A stretch of DNA of 64,000 bases from Chrysemys picta bellii (Eukaryota > Chordata > Testudines > Emydidae). The notes beneath the pieces are model-generated. The model did not search any database. It saw only the letters and a program-made list of their open reading frames with translations, and was not told the DNA's origin. Position numbers and translations under genes: made by a program. Each line of letters opens with the position of its first letter. The first letter of the stretch is position 1. Below are positions 25,901 to 40,900 of this stretch, piece after piece. The DNA lies in assembly GCF_011386835.1 (NCBI RefSeq), contig NC_088796.1, positions 26,057,011-26,121,010 of the forward strand. Reading direction: 5' to 3'.

Positions 25901-28900
25901 GTGAAAAGTAGGCTAGGCAGCCACCAAATTGGGTATGTTGGATATGGCAGAGGGATTGATTCACAGTTCTCTAAGGTCCTATCAAATGTGTTTTCTGGTG
26001 GGATGCTGGGGTTGGAAGGATGATGGGATGGGGGAGGAGGGGAGATGTTATGCTTGCTACTCTGCACCCTCTGTTGCTTCCTGGGTGGCTCATAACCCCT
26101 CTAATGATAAAAGGACTGAGGAGCTGATCATTGCTTGTGGGGCTGAGATCTGTGGTGTTTCATCATTGGCACTGGAGTGTAGATGCTCAGCAAGCAGAGG
26201 GTGGCCCTTGAGTCCTATAAGTAACGTAATGACTCTTTCGTCTTTTCAGTAAAAGAATTGTTTCCTTCAAAGCGCAGATCCTTCGCCATGGATTAGATTT
26301 CTCTGGGGAAATCCAGAGGACTGGAGCCAGAAGGCCAGACATACAATCATAGAAGTTGCCACCAAGTGGAAGGCTGTCCCCACTGCATTGACTAATGCCT
26401 GGAGGGACAATCTGGCTAGCAATTTACCCTCCTCAATTAGTGCTTTGAATTGGAGCCTATCCTCTTCTTGGAATTTTAGTGTGAATTCCACTAACTTAGT
26501 ACAATTAATAAAATCATATTTTGACATTAATACCTGATAGTTTGCAATGCAGAATGGTTAGCTATAACATTTTTTCTCTCCTGAAGAGATCTAAACATTT
26601 AGTTTCCTTATTGGAGGTGGTGGATCTAGGCTGTTGTCTGCTTCTTTCAGTGACAGTTTGAACTACTAATGAATTAAGAGCAAGATGTGTAAATAAACAT
26701 TCTGTTCCTTTAGTTGGCATGAAATATTTCTTCTCCATTCTTTTCGGAATGGGGGCATAAGTGACTGGTGTCTGCCAGACAGTCTCGGCCAGTTTTAAGA
26801 TGGCTTCATTAATGGGAAGTGCCACCTTACTGGGACCAATGCTCTGGAGAATGTCCAGAGGTTTAATGAGGGGTGTCCTGTACCTCCTTCAGGGAGTGTG
26901 TCAGCAATCCTCCTGTGCGGGTCTTGAAACTGCCCAGAGCCATCAGAAAGTAAAGGTGAGGCTGGTGTGACCACCTTATCTGCGGATAACGATGGAACAT
27001 TGGAGCTGGTGGTTCTGCCTGATCTAGTTCTTCCTATTCCCTCATTAGTTCTTAAGGAAGTTCAGAATCCTCTTTGCAAGGGGAGGCTTGTCTGAATTAC
27101 CCGTGGGACTGTGTAGATTCAGGATATTGTATGTATGGGTCCCTTGGACCCCCAGTAAGGCCCTAGTGGAAATTAAGGCAGGTCTCATGGAGTAATAAGG
27201 TACTATTGATCCCAAGTTGCATAATCTCTTTTAGGAGATTTGGACAGTGCCCAAGAGACTCTGCATGTTCTGTCTGGGCTGACCCCTTGTCTTGATGGGC
27301 GTGGTGACACTTTCCCACTAACATCTGACTCAGAAAAGGTGGCGGCTTCAAATTCCATGAACAGTGCTGTCTGTACATGGGGGCCTTGTTATTCCCTGGC
27401 TGATATATGATACCGGTGAGCAACTCTCCTTTTTTACAAGCTCTGGACCAATGGTGGGGGAGAGGGGAGAGAATATGTTTGGGTAGGAGGAGACCCCTCC
27501 CCCCCACTACTAAAAACTACACAAGTATAAAAATGGCCTAAAACGATTATCTAAAACCTATTTACATAAAATTACAGTTAGATCTAGAAGAAGCTAGATA
27601 ATGCTGCAAATACTGAAGAGGCTCCATCTCAGACTATAGAGGCAGTTGGTCTGCACCACCCCTTATGCCCTCGGTTCAGATCATGATGAGGAAAGGGTTG
27701 CAGGTGTTGGCCAATGGACACTGCTAGCAAGAACCTTCTGAACTCAGGGACATGGAGAACATGTGCAGCCACCGTGGAATACACATAGGGACCATTACTC
27801 AAAGAACTGTACACTGTTACAGTAAACCTTTACTGTAATGTCACTATAATTACCTTTTGATTACCCATACTTTCTCTTGCAGTTTGGTAGTGTCTGCAAC
27901 TGTCAGACAACCTTTCACGAACATGAAGCATCCAACACAATGCACATAATTCTCTGAAGCAACCTACAAGAGAAACAACACAATACAAGTTACTTAAAGG
28001 TGAAATAAAGGAACAACTTGTTAATTAAAATGTTCAACTACAGGTAGCAGTAACTTAGAAGAAAGGTTGTAATTCTTGATTTTTCAAAAATGATCAGTAG
28101 TCGGATTTCTGTAGTCCCTCTTTGTATCAGTGAGTTTCAATATCTCAGATCTATAAAAACATATGTTCAACATCTTGGAATAGGACTTTCGGACAGATTT
28201 TCTTCTGTACTTAGACAGATTCAGGACAGGGGAGCATGAGGAGGACCATCAGGGTGCAATTACATTTACTTGATCCTCAAGCTATTACAATCACACCCCT
28301 GACCCTGATTCAGGTTAAGGCAGCCTAGTGGATGCTCTAATTTAAAACTGCTGGTTATAGTCAGTCACTAACAGAACACATTAGTTGTATATTATCACTC
28401 TGCTCCCCTTCCCAACCCTCTCCACTCCCCCTTAATGCCCCACAGGAGATTTATTTCTAGCATGAATGTGTCCCATGTGCTTGAGCTCAGACTTTTTTGA
28501 CTGGCAGCATCTGTTGGGTACCTGCCTATGCCCTAAGTGTCCTCACACACCCACAAATGAGGGAATAAAGGGTAGAACAGGCCCAAGTGTCCCTCAGTTC
28601 CTTTACCAATACAAATTGCAGGAGTTATAGGACTCCACAGTACCAGGGAAGGAGGACGGGTTGCAGAATACATACAAACAATGCATTTCAAAGAACCACA
28701 GTTACTGCAGAGTAAATTACAGTTTGAGTGATTGTCCATATGTATTCCACTTCTGGTGACCTGGAGTACAAGAGGAGGGTGCTTGGTGTTTATTTGAACA
28801 GTGACTTTAGGACAGGTCTGCCAAATCAGACATCAAATCTTGATGCCTCTACAAGGGAGTACTGTTGTGTAAACTTATGTGCTGAACCCCACATAGTTGC

Positions 28901-31900
28901 CCTACAGATCCCAGAAATTGACACGTTTCTTAAAGAAGCCACAGTAGCTGGCTAGGTACTGATGGTGCTGGGTCTAATCTTTACCAGTGGATCTAAATTT
29001 GTTAATTCGTAGCATATTCTGATGCAATTGCAAATCAAGTTAGATAACTTCTCAGTTGATACTGCCTGACTCCTCATAGTATCTGCAAAAGTTCCAAATA
29101 ATCGTGGGAAACTCCTGAAAATTTTAGTCCTCTCTAGATAGAATGATAGTGACCTAAGCATATCCAGGGTGTGCAGTCTGGCTTTCACTTCGTTGGAGTT
29201 GGATTTAGGAAAAAGGAAAATTACTTGATTTAGATAGAAGTCAATATTATTTTTGGCAAGAATTTAGGGCAAGGCCTAAGGAGCACCTTGCCCTTATGAA
29301 ATACAGCATGCAGTGGATCAGCCTTAATGGCATGTATTTCTCTCCTCTCTCTTGGGCAGATAGGGTATAGTCTGTCACGTTCTGACAATTCTAAACTGTC
29401 AGTCCTCTCAGTATTGGAAGGAATCTCAGGTATGTCCTGTGAGATGGATGGATTGTTATGTGAAAATTAAAAACTTGGAGATTGAGAGCCGTAAACCAGT
29501 TATGGGAAGCCAAGGAGCAGATTAGAGAGGCCAATGCTTTACCATCCTGAACTTGAAGTGGTAGATGAAGGCATTTAGCAGCCTCAAGTCTAAAACTGGT
29601 GCCAGCCCCCCCTTATTCTTTAGATTTAGACAATGACAGCAGTAAGGAACCTTTGGATCTAAGAAAATTATGAGTACTAGAATCATTATCTAAAACATAA
29701 AGGATCATGAGATCGCGACCTTTGAGAGCAGCTAGGTGATGCTCCAAGGCTGAAGAAGAGAATGAGTATTTCTCTTCTATGGAACTATGTTAACTGGGGT
29801 TTCAGGAAGAGTCACAGTCTCTACCCTGACTGGCACCAATGAAGTACTGAGTGCTATACATTACCTGCAATCAGTACCATGGAGAATAATTTCACCACAC
29901 AGCACAGTGATGATTTGGGTTGAGTTGAAATCATAAGATTGCTCAGAACCATAGAAATTTTCAGTACAAGACACTGTATCATGACATATTTTCAACCAAA
30001 TGCAAAAATAAATAAATAAATAAATAAAGAAAGAAAGAAATCAAGCCTAGAGTGTTCCCTTGCACATGCAGCTTCTCATCTCTTGTTCTATTTTCCAACC
30101 AGAAGTTACTTATTCGATTTTATTATACACAAACCTATTGTTTTACAAGAAACATCATCAAAGCGATGGTCTCCAGAAGATGCAGGTCTAAAGAATATTG
30201 TACTAAATTTAGAATAATGAAGCAAAGTTTCAGGAAATGAACTCAATGAAGGAAGAGTGCCTTTCATTCGAATCTATAGGCAGGAAAAGAAAAGAAAAGT
30301 GTTATGAACTTAGAACAATTTTATTTGTGACAATTTAGAAATCAGCAAATTACCTTTATAAGTGCTTACTAATTAAAATGTTTATTCTTCAGTTCGTCTG
30401 TATGTGAAAATCCTAATGAAATCAACTGAAGTGTTTCATATCAGGATTGAATGGCCCCTTTAACTTACTGACAGAATGTTGACATAATCAACTATATTTC
30501 CATAGGCCTGGCTTTCTATTTCCTGTAATGCAATGGATCTGAAACCCAGGTTAATTTTTTTTAAAGGAACACATTTTCATCTAATAAATGTATAAGCTAT
30601 GACAACTACAATGCTTTATTTAATATGATGATAGAGTGAATTAGCAGGGTGATGGAACTTTAGTATAACTACTGTATAAAACAGCTAAGAAAAACCTGAG
30701 TTGTTCTGTTTCAAAACCTTTATCATTATAGTATAAGGCTTAATTTTAAGTCAATTAAATTTAAATAGTTGACATTAAAAGTCTTATTACATGTGTACTT
30801 TGTGCTCTAGATAGCTGAAAATTTGCAGCCAGTTGCCAATCAATTATCATGGGAAACTTCTATGGCCTGTTATTCTGGAAATCAGATTAGATGATCATAA
30901 AGGTCCTTTCTGGCCTTGGAATCTCTCTGAATCCATAAGGTGTTAATAATTATTTCTAAAGCCCCAAGTGGTCTGGAACCCAATGGTCACTTCTTTCCCA
31001 CCTCTAGTAATAGCACTAGTAATTTGTGAGGCAAAAACCTTGGAACCCCTATTTTTTAGGCTCCAGTTTCCTCTGGAGATTAAACTAATATAGACAGTAG
31101 CTATCCAAGACTGAGACCCTTATCAGACTAGGAAGGCCACAGAGTGGATGAGAGGATCTCCCTCAAAAGAGTCACCCTCTGTAATATTTACTACAGATAA
31201 TGGAGTTAAAAGTAAACAAGTTTATCTTTTACCTTTTGCATTACTTTTCTTGCCCATTTCAGTTGTACAATATACCACTGTGCTACAGGGCAGGAACAAC
31301 GAGCAGCCCGGAAGAGCAACAGAATTCGCTGAAGGACCCCAGACACCTTCTGACGATAATCTCTCTCAATTTTTAAAGGACAGTCATTGTAGTCTTTCTG
31401 CGAAATGCAAAGTTTAAGTACATGACAATAAGGCCAATAGTTTGGGAATCATAGAATCATAGAATATCAGGGTTGGAAGGGACCTCAGGAGGTCATCTAG
31501 TCCAACCCCCTGCTCAAAGCAGTGCCAATCCCCAACTAAATCATCCCAGCCAGGGCTTTGTCAAGTCGGGCCTTAAAAACCTCCAAGGAAGGAGACTCCA
31601 CCACCTCCCTAGGTAACGCATTCCAGTGCTTCACCACCCTCCTAGTGAAATAGTGGTTCCTAATATCCAACCTGGACCTCCCCCACTGCAACTTGAGACC
31701 ATTGCTCCTTGTTCTGTCAGCTGCCACCACTGAGAACAGCCGAGCTCCATCCTCTTTGGAACCCCCCTTCAGGTAGTTGAAGGCTGCTATCAAATCGCCC
31801 CTCATTCTTCTCTTCTGGAGACTAAACAATTCCAGTTCCCTCAGCCTCTCCTCATAAGTCATGTGCTCCAGACCCCTAATCATTTTTGTTGCCCTCCGCT

Positions 31901-34900
31901 GGACTCTTTCCAATTTTTCCACATCCTTCTTGTAGTGTGGGGCCCAAAACTGGACACAGTATTCCAGATGAGGCCTCACCAATGTCAAATAAAGGGGAAT
32001 GATCACATTCCTCGATCTGCTGGCAATGCCCCTACTTATACAGCCCAAAATGCCGTTAGCCTTCTTGGCAACAAGAGCACACTGTTGACTCATATCCAGC
32101 TTCTCGTCCACTGTGACCCCTAGGTCCTTTTCTGCAGAATTGCTACCTAGCCATTCGGTCCCTAGTCTGTAGCAGTGCATGGGATTCTTCCGTCCTAAGT
32201 GCAGGACTCTGCACTTGTCCTTGTTGAACCTCATCAGGTTTTTTTTGGCCCAATCCTCTAATTTGTCTAGGTCCCTCTGTATCCGATCCCTACCCTCCAG
32301 TGTATCTACCACGCCTCCTAGTTTAGTGTCATCTGCAAACTTGCTGAGAGTGCAGTCCACACCATCCTCCACATCATTAATAAAGATATTAAACAAAACT
32401 GGCCCCAGGACCGACCCTTGGGGCACTCCACTTGAAACCGGCTGCCAACTAGACATGGAGCCATTGATCACTACCCGTTGAGCCCGACGATCTAGCCAGC
32501 TTTCTATCCACCTTACAGTCCATTCATCCAGCCCATACTTCTTTAACTTGGCGGAAGAATACTGTGGGAGACCGTATCAAAGGCTTTGCTGAAGTGAAGG
32601 AATAACACATCCACTGCTTTCCCCTCATCCACAGAGCCAGTTATCTCATCATAGACGGCAATTAGGTTAGTCAGGCACGACTTCCCCTTGGTGAATCCAT
32701 GCTGACTGTTCCTGATCACTTTCCTCTCCTCTAAGTGTTTCATAATTGATTCCTTGAGGACCTGCTCCATTATTTTTCCAGGGACTGAGGTGAGGCTGAC
32801 TGGCCTGTAGTTCCCCGGATCCTCCTTCTTCACTTTTTTAAAGGGAGGATATAAAGAATAAAGGAACTGAGCTACACATGGAATTTCTGCTCTTCAGAAC
32901 ACTTCTCTTCTTCATCTTAAGAGCAGAGATTCCACAAAGTAGAAAGAAAAATTGAAAGGAGCTTTTCAAAGAGGCTTCTTGCTATTACGGTTCCACACAA
33001 GTAATTGGTGGAATTTTTTTTTAAAAGAAAAACTGAATTAGAAAGTTCAAACTAACATTCATGCAACTTCTACTAAATATGCTTACTTCACTGAGAGAAG
33101 CTGGTTGTGGACAGTATAATGGTGGTGCAGGAAGATATAGCCCATCAGGCACTAAACCACACAATTTTCTGGTGAGGTCTTTGGCAGAGTCTATCAAAAG
33201 TTGAAATGTCTCTGAGAGAATGTCTGCATCTGCCATAACAGCTGCTTTCAGTATTTCTTGCACTGAACCAAACAGGACATTTGCGTCTTCCTCTTCAATG
33301 GGATCTAAAAAATACCAAGAATTGAAACCGATACGGTAAATGCATCACTTGATGCAATGCTTTCTTCTGAAATTAATAAGCAGCATTACAGTATTTTACA
33401 TTCATTTTTCCAGAATTTATGAATAACTCACATATTTACTTTCTTTAATATAAGATTTGAAAATATGTAGAGTTAAAAAACCTGCTTCTAATGCTTAATA
33501 ATTAACTCTGGTTGTTTTTTGCTACTCAACATCTCCTACAAATCTGGATGTCTGGACTGCAGTCCTTTCTCTGCAGCTCATGGAGGTGGATCAGTGTTTT
33601 AGTGCTTAGATACTGCTAGACCAGGTGCCAGGTCTTGCCAAGGCTGTAGGCATCAGTTAAGCACTGAAATTCATAGCTGGAAACCAGACCAGCTCATCTG
33701 TATGCTAGTAGTGTTTAAGATAGATGTTAGACTTGTAAGGATGTGTTTAGACTCTATAAGATGCTTGTAAGTTGCTGCATGCATTAATCTTAACTTGCAA
33801 TGGCTGTATCCCATGTTATAAGGTAACATGTAAATTTTGCTTTACAATTATAAAAATGCATGCTCTGAACTTCTGAATTGGCAGGAAGAGTGGTATCCCT
33901 GCCCACTAAGGAAGACCATCAAAACTAAGTGAGCCATGGTGAAGCAACAAGATTTAAAAAAATGGGTTAATAGACCTCTCACACCCAGAAAGGTGCAAGG
34001 AAGCTTGTCCCATCAACTTGAGTTCTGGAAGAGGAAAATACAGATTACATGAAAAATTTTCAGCTCTTTGCTGTTTGGACTCTCACAGGGCTGGAGCTAG
34101 GAAACAAAAGCAGAGATCCCTAGGGTCAACCTGGGTTAGCCCTAAAAGATATTCAGTGCTGACAATTTACTACAGCTCTGTCCCCTTTTCGAACAATAGA
34201 CTAACTCGTGTGTGTGTGTATATGTTGCCTGTTTTAACCTTAATTTAATTCTCTCATTTCTTTTTCCTAGCTAACAAATACTTAGTTTACTACAGGATTG
34301 GCTACAAGTGTTGTCTTTGTTGTGAGATCTGGGGTACAAATTGACATGGGGTAAGTGACTGGTCTCTCGGGACTGGGAGCAATCTGAACGTTTTGTGATC
34401 TTTGGTGTAAATAACCATTTATCATTAAGCTTGCCTGGGTGGCAAGAAAGACTAGAGTGTCCAAGGGAACAGTCTGTGACTTCATGTTAAGACTATATAG
34501 TACTTCAGAAGTTCACATTTGTTACTGAGTTGATGAAATCTAATGACAGAACATGACACCCGTTTGGTATGTCCGCCCTGCTTTTCAACAGCCTGCCCTA
34601 AGGTTGGCACTCACGGTCATGAACCACTCCGAACAGCGTGAAAATGGTTAAGACAAAGAATACCGTAAATCACAAATGCAAACAAGGCCTTGAAATATGG
34701 ACTTCACAAACCAGAGCAGAATAAGGGATATGGATAATTTTACTACAATGAGAATTTTTGGGACATTGAGCCAAGGGCAGTCTGATCTGGCCATGGGAGC
34801 CAACTTTGGAGCAGTGCAGAAAGACAACATTTTTTGTCTTGCTATAGGCTGAAGTAATACTTCAGTGTTCTGTAACTTTAGTGCCAATGCAATGATGCTT

Positions 34901-37900
34901 TCCAAACTGTTCATACATCCACATTTATTTCAATGTGTCTTATTTTTATTATACTCTAAAAATGTACATTTGCCAATAAAGTATTTTATAGTCAAACAAA
35001 ACTTAAGTGAATATCTGATATGTCTAGATCGTCCTCCCCAAACAAGAAGGAAGATACAAGCCATCTTGGGCATGGGAAAAGCCAAAAGACCAACGGGACA
35101 CTATGCAGTGTTGTTGTAGCCTTGTTGGTCCCAGGATATTAGAGAGACAAGTGGGTGAGGCAGTATCTTTTATTGGACCATCTGTTGGAGGGAGAGAGAG
35201 AGAGAGAGAGACTGACTTTTGAGAGCTTACAGAGACATGAAAAAGAACTCTGTGTAAGCTCAAAAGCTTGTCTCTCTCACCAACAGACCTTGGTCCAATA
35301 AAAGCTATTACCTCACACACCTAGTCTCTCTACAGGATTCTAGGCACTTACAGTAGCTATCTGCATATATGATGATAATAACTGTATCTTCATAATGCTA
35401 AAGACAAAACACTTTAAAAATAAGTGAATGCCTAGGATTTGTGGAATCAACTAGAACAAAGTTGACAGTAAATAGGATGAAACTATATTTTTAATATACC
35501 TGTAAATTGTTTATATTTAGTTCTTCCTTCATTTGATGTTTCAAAACTGACTGGCTGGCCCAAGAAAGACTGTAGTTTTTCCTGAAAAATTTGTGTTGGA
35601 GTCAAGTTCAAAGGCAGATGTAATTCCGTTTTCTCTGACCTGAAGGCATATCAAGAAACTATTAATTAATGACAAAATAAAAAAATCTGTGGAGAAACCA
35701 AGGAAATTCTGTGGAAACATCTTTTCCTTTTTCTGAAAAAAACAAACAAACAAAAACAAAAAAAACCTTCCACAGATAAAATTATTAATCTGAGGCACAC
35801 TGGCTAAAATGCACATCTATTTAAATCTTGTATCTATTAACCTGGAAGTGTCTTAGAGGAAGAACACTACCTTCTCTGCTCAGTAAAATACTTGATAATA
35901 CATAATCATGCATGATGATAATTCTGAGTTCCCTTATTTGAACAAGCATAACTCACCGTAAGTCACCACCACTTTGACAGTACAGATTATAGGCCACACC
36001 TATTGAAACAGACATTTTCCAGTCTCCAAGTTTGTGTGCTAGCCACACAGCCTCTGGAATCAGTCCACCCACAAAGAGCAAGTCAAGAGCATATTCAGCT
36101 GTCCATACAGAAGAAAGGTTCTGATCTCTAACAGCACTGGTGACCACAGAGTGCTGTAGTGGAACAACTCGAGGGAACCGGTCTATGAAAGGAAAATATG
36201 TTTTTAATAATGTTAATTACATACCCTACAGGTTAGTTAAAATAAATTCAGAGTTTATACTGTGGCATTTGATCACACCACCTTGTTGCATAACTGATTT
36301 TTTTAATTACCTTTATAACACTGTATATGATTTTTAAAGGATAATATGGGGCAGATACTCAGCTGGGGAAAGTTGTCATAGCTCCATTAAACTCAGAACT
36401 ATGACAATTTTCACAAGCTGAGGATCTTCCCCATAGGCTTTCCTCTACTATCAAGTATGTTCTCCCTGTCTAGCACTTACAGATGGACAGAACAAGTTGC
36501 CTCTTAACCTTCTCTTTGCTGAGCTAAATTCAATGCCCAAAATCATCGTTAACAGAGTTCAGGTTCACCAACAATGCCTTGTATCCTTCCAAAATGTCGA
36601 GTACACCTATACTTAAGCCGCTAAAAACGAGAAAATAACTTAAGATACACACCAGCCCTACCACTGCAACTTTAACCCCTGAAGTAGACAAGAGCCATTG
36701 GGGACATACGGTAAGTACATTTCAGCCAGGGCTGCCCTATAATGAGCAGACATAAGGAATGACTACGTTAAGACATTTTATTTGGTGCAAAGTGTCCCAT
36801 CGAAGTGTATTCTCTCATTCATTTCCATAGACTCCAACTGCCCAAAAGCGGCCGGAGGAGCGAGGGGGGGGGGGCGCAGGCTGGCGGCCCGCAGTGCGGC
36901 CAGCAGCCATGGGGGAGGCGGCGGGCATGGCCGGAGGAGCAGGGGGGTGCAGCATGGCGTCCGGCAGCCACGGCCGGAGGAACAAGGGGAGGGAGCCACA
37001 GGGGTGGCACGGCAGGGCCGGAGGAGCCATGGGGGGGGAGGGGCGGAGCGGCCGGAGGAGGAGCCAAGGGGGACGCCTTTTTTATGTTTGCTCCCCCTCC
37101 TCTTAGAAGCTGGCTACGCCACTGTTTGCCATAGCTCACTCTGTGATATGAAGAGAGGTACATCTGCACCCAAATGGACTGCTCATTTCTGTGCTGAGTT
37201 AGGTAGGTTGTGCAAGCCACAAGTCTAGCCTTGCCATGGAGATTTGTAGCATAAGGGAAAGGGGCTCTGCACAACCTGCAGCAGCATGGAAAGATTGCAG
37301 AAGTAGAAAGTTGCCCATTAATCTTAATTGGGTGTTTTCAGTCGAGGTGTTCAGAACACCATGTGGAGGTGAATACAGACTGACTCAACCTGACAGGTGT
37401 GAAGTGATCCATTCACCTCGTGGGGATGCTCTTCTCCCCACTCTCCCAAAGTCTACCCCAGCCTCTGTTGTGAAGTACCTATTTTTGAGACAAGGCATGT
37501 GAGCTTTACAGCAATGTGAATATAAAAATCAGCTCCTTATTGTGAGGGATGTGTCTGAAGAACTAATCCCCTGATCAAATGACTCCAAAGTAGCACCAAG
37601 AAGCATACCCCTGCAAATGTCATGGCATACCAGTACTCTAAATAATCTCACTATGCACATGACTTTTAGAACATTTTTAAAATTACAAGCTCATAATATA
37701 AGGAGCACGTGGTAGGATTACATTACCCTAATGTTGCTTACTAGAGCTTTTCATCTTCCCTTTAGTTAATTAAAACTATTTTCCTTGACAATACTTCCAA
37801 AGTAAAAACAGAGAATACGTGCGGATGTTAGGACACTTTGAAATATCAGCTCTTAAACCAGAAACTCTGCTCTCAGGGCAAAACTTCCAAAAGGAACCCT

Positions 37901-40900
37901 TGCAGAATGCAGGCAGAAAGCACCTAATGTGCAAACACACATTCCCAGAAAGCTGCCATGGGCAGGACCAAAACACACACTAGAAGATGCATTTTGGATT
38001 TAACAGCATGTCAGCTTGAGTCACCCAGTTACTCTAATGTCAGGCTGCTTGAAACATCACAGCTCACAACAGAGCCCCAGTCCTTTTGCACACGCACAAA
38101 TTATTTTCTCAAGATACACTGCAGATTCAACTTATATCCTGAATAAATTTTAACATACTGCTTCTTTCCCGGAAAGGGTAGTGTGTATCAGACAATAGCT
38201 GAGATTTATCCTGAGTGGGTGATATCAATTTGAGGACAGGCAGCACCAAAGTTTGAACCCCAGATGTGTGTAAAAAAAGGCATTGTAAGAACCGTTCAAT
38301 TTTGATGTCACATTATTATAGTTTTTAGGGAGAGCTGTATCTTGGGAATCCCTTGTTCAAACAACCTCAAATAAATTTGGATCGCTAACTACTCTGGATC
38401 CCCATGAGGCACAGCAATTTGCAAAACAATCCAAGTAAGTATGTGGATTATAGAATAAACTGAGAACACTTTGTACTATACTTTTTAACTATGACATGAA
38501 AGCTTAAATATTTAAACATGAAAATATTCTCAGCAATTACCACAGCTACAAAATATTTGTTTTGCTGGCACAAAAAATATTTGCAAAAATATCATAATAA
38601 AACCAAGTATAAAATTATCCTTAATACTATAATTATAAAAAATAAAAATCACACATCTAAAAACAGAGGACTTACCCCTTTAAGGTAAGGTAAGGCAACA
38701 CTGACACACAAATCATAACACTGAATCAGAGCCAGTTAAAATATTTTTTGTTTAACGGAATACCTTGGTTGATGTGAAGTGGAGGCAGAATATCGACTTT
38801 ATGTGGGGGAAGTATATAAAGCAGCTGATTAGTGAAGTAGGCAGCCATGAATCGTGCCATGGACTGTATTACTGCCATTGCAGCTTCAGGATGAACATCT
38901 CTTATCATCCACAATTCATATTGCGAATATTCAGCATCTAAGAGATAGATATCTAATTAAAATGTTTTTGACAATAACAAAAAATTGCTATAAAAATTGA
39001 GCGCTAGAACTGTTTAATTATACCCAACACAACTGTTTGCAGAGAACAAACAAACTGCGGCCCTACTCATTTCCCCTGACAACATTCCTGAGCCTTTTAA
39101 ACAGAAAACATAGAAACCTCTTACTATTAATTACTAGTTAGTAACAATTCCCTTTGAAGATTTCTTACAACTATAAACTGGAGATGGGCCCAAACCACTA
39201 AGTTTAGATCCAGGACTGACTCTGAACTTTCCCAAAGTTTTGGTTATTCAGATCTAGGGCTTTGATTCAGCCCTTTATAAAGCAAGGGGCTCAGTCACAA
39301 AATTTGCATCCGTATAAGAATACAAATGTTTCCAAAGTTTGTGTGTTTGGATTTAGGATTGTGACCAACTGTGTCTCAACAGAAGTCTTTCCACAGACTT
39401 CAGTGATTTTGGACCAGGCTCTAAAAAAGGGTACTTAATCAACTCACACACAAACTATAAACTATACAATTAAAGCTGTCTTCCAAACACTCACTCTAAT
39501 TATTACAGACTAGAAAGAAGTTCTTCAGTCAAATTTTTTTTAAGAGACAGAAATACTGATGATTCAGAAGTGGGGCATTAAGGAATTAGACGCTGAAGAA
39601 TGGAAATAATTAAGGAACTCTCAGCTTCTGTGTCAGAGTTACACAGAAAACCCATTTTCCATCCCTTAAGAAAAGGATGTATTCAGTCTGCAGGGAGCTC
39701 TTAGAATTTTTAGAAGGGAATCATGGAGTTAAGTTCTTACAGGGGCATAAAAGTTAGACACCAGGTTATCTAAAGAATAACAACATACATTAGTAAACGG
39801 ATTGGATTTTTTTTTTTTTTTTTTTACAAGATAAACATACCAGAAAAATCTTCTATCTGCCTTACAGACAGCTGAGATCGTCTTAGTATCTCTCTCACAA
39901 GATGATCGCTCAGCCCCTGAGCCTCAGTTAAGTTGTAGTGATACAGGTGGCAATATAATATAGCAAGGTAATACCTAGTTTGAAGAAACTGTGTCCTCTT
40001 TTCTCCTACATTACAAAAGGAAACAAATGCAGAATTGAATATTCAAAAGCAAAGGAAGATAAATATAGGTTAAGAGGGACACACACACACACACACACAC
40101 CCCCACCAATCCAGGATGCAGAAAAACAAATGAGCATAAAAAAAGATTCAGAAAGGCTAAACATAGCAGATGCCCCTCACCTGAAATTGCCTCTATGTAA
40201 ACATGATACCCCTAAGGATCCATAAGTTATAGAGGGAGCAGAACTGGAGGGCAGACATTCTACAAGATGAGATCCTATTGCAAGCCAGTGCATTATCAGT
40301 CAGAAACCTGCATGGGAGTTAATTCTCCTCCAAGTTCCACTTCTGCAGTTTATACACATTTCAAAAAAGGGGTTAGTGAGCAGTTGTGATGTTACAAAGG
40401 CAGCACAGCTCAAGTCAGACATGATGCCAGGAGAGGGTGCATAGAAAGCAGCAAGTAGAATGCAGCCACATTGTGCCTCAAGATCCACAAGGCTAAGACC
40501 TGACTTGTCTAGGTATCCTCAAATACCAACAAGGTTTCAAACATATCTCTCTTAGTGAAGATACATTTAGATCCTGTACTCTCTGAAATAACTAGTGATA
40601 AAATCAGGTGGCACCCTTTCTCCCTGAGCCTGTGTGGAAGGGCTAATGCAATAAAAATGAATATTCTGTGTCAGCTCCTCTATATTCTAAGCAGCCTACC
40701 TGTATGTATCCCTCCATCTTATTTCAGAAAATTTAACAACATTATTAGATCCATTCTATACAGTTTTGGTCAATGCCCGTGACTATCACTTAAAAAATTC
40801 CAGCTCCCTGTAGCCAAGGGAGGGTTTGGGCTCCCAGACCTACAAAATTACTTTTATGCTTTTAATATGTCACAGATGTTAAATTGGTTCCAGCATGATA

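Larger units (their letters stand above)
31447..32847 (-). mobile_element. CR1 LINE, 5'-truncated, young
   Basis: About 1.4 kb of the 3' part of a CR1 element. The 3' tail at 31,447-31,520 has the repeated ATCATAGA unit, GGTTGGAAGGGACCTC and GTCCAACCCCCTGCTC. Upstream lies the reverse transcriptase in two frames. Same strand as CPLANE1. Its end is about 50 bases upstream of the 31.2-kb exon. Confidence 0.92.

Noticed and set aside
36782..37274. Long open frames on both strands in the GC-rich segment
   Set aside because: Low-complexity Pro/Gly/Arg translations produced by base composition; no domain, and the DNA is a repeat.
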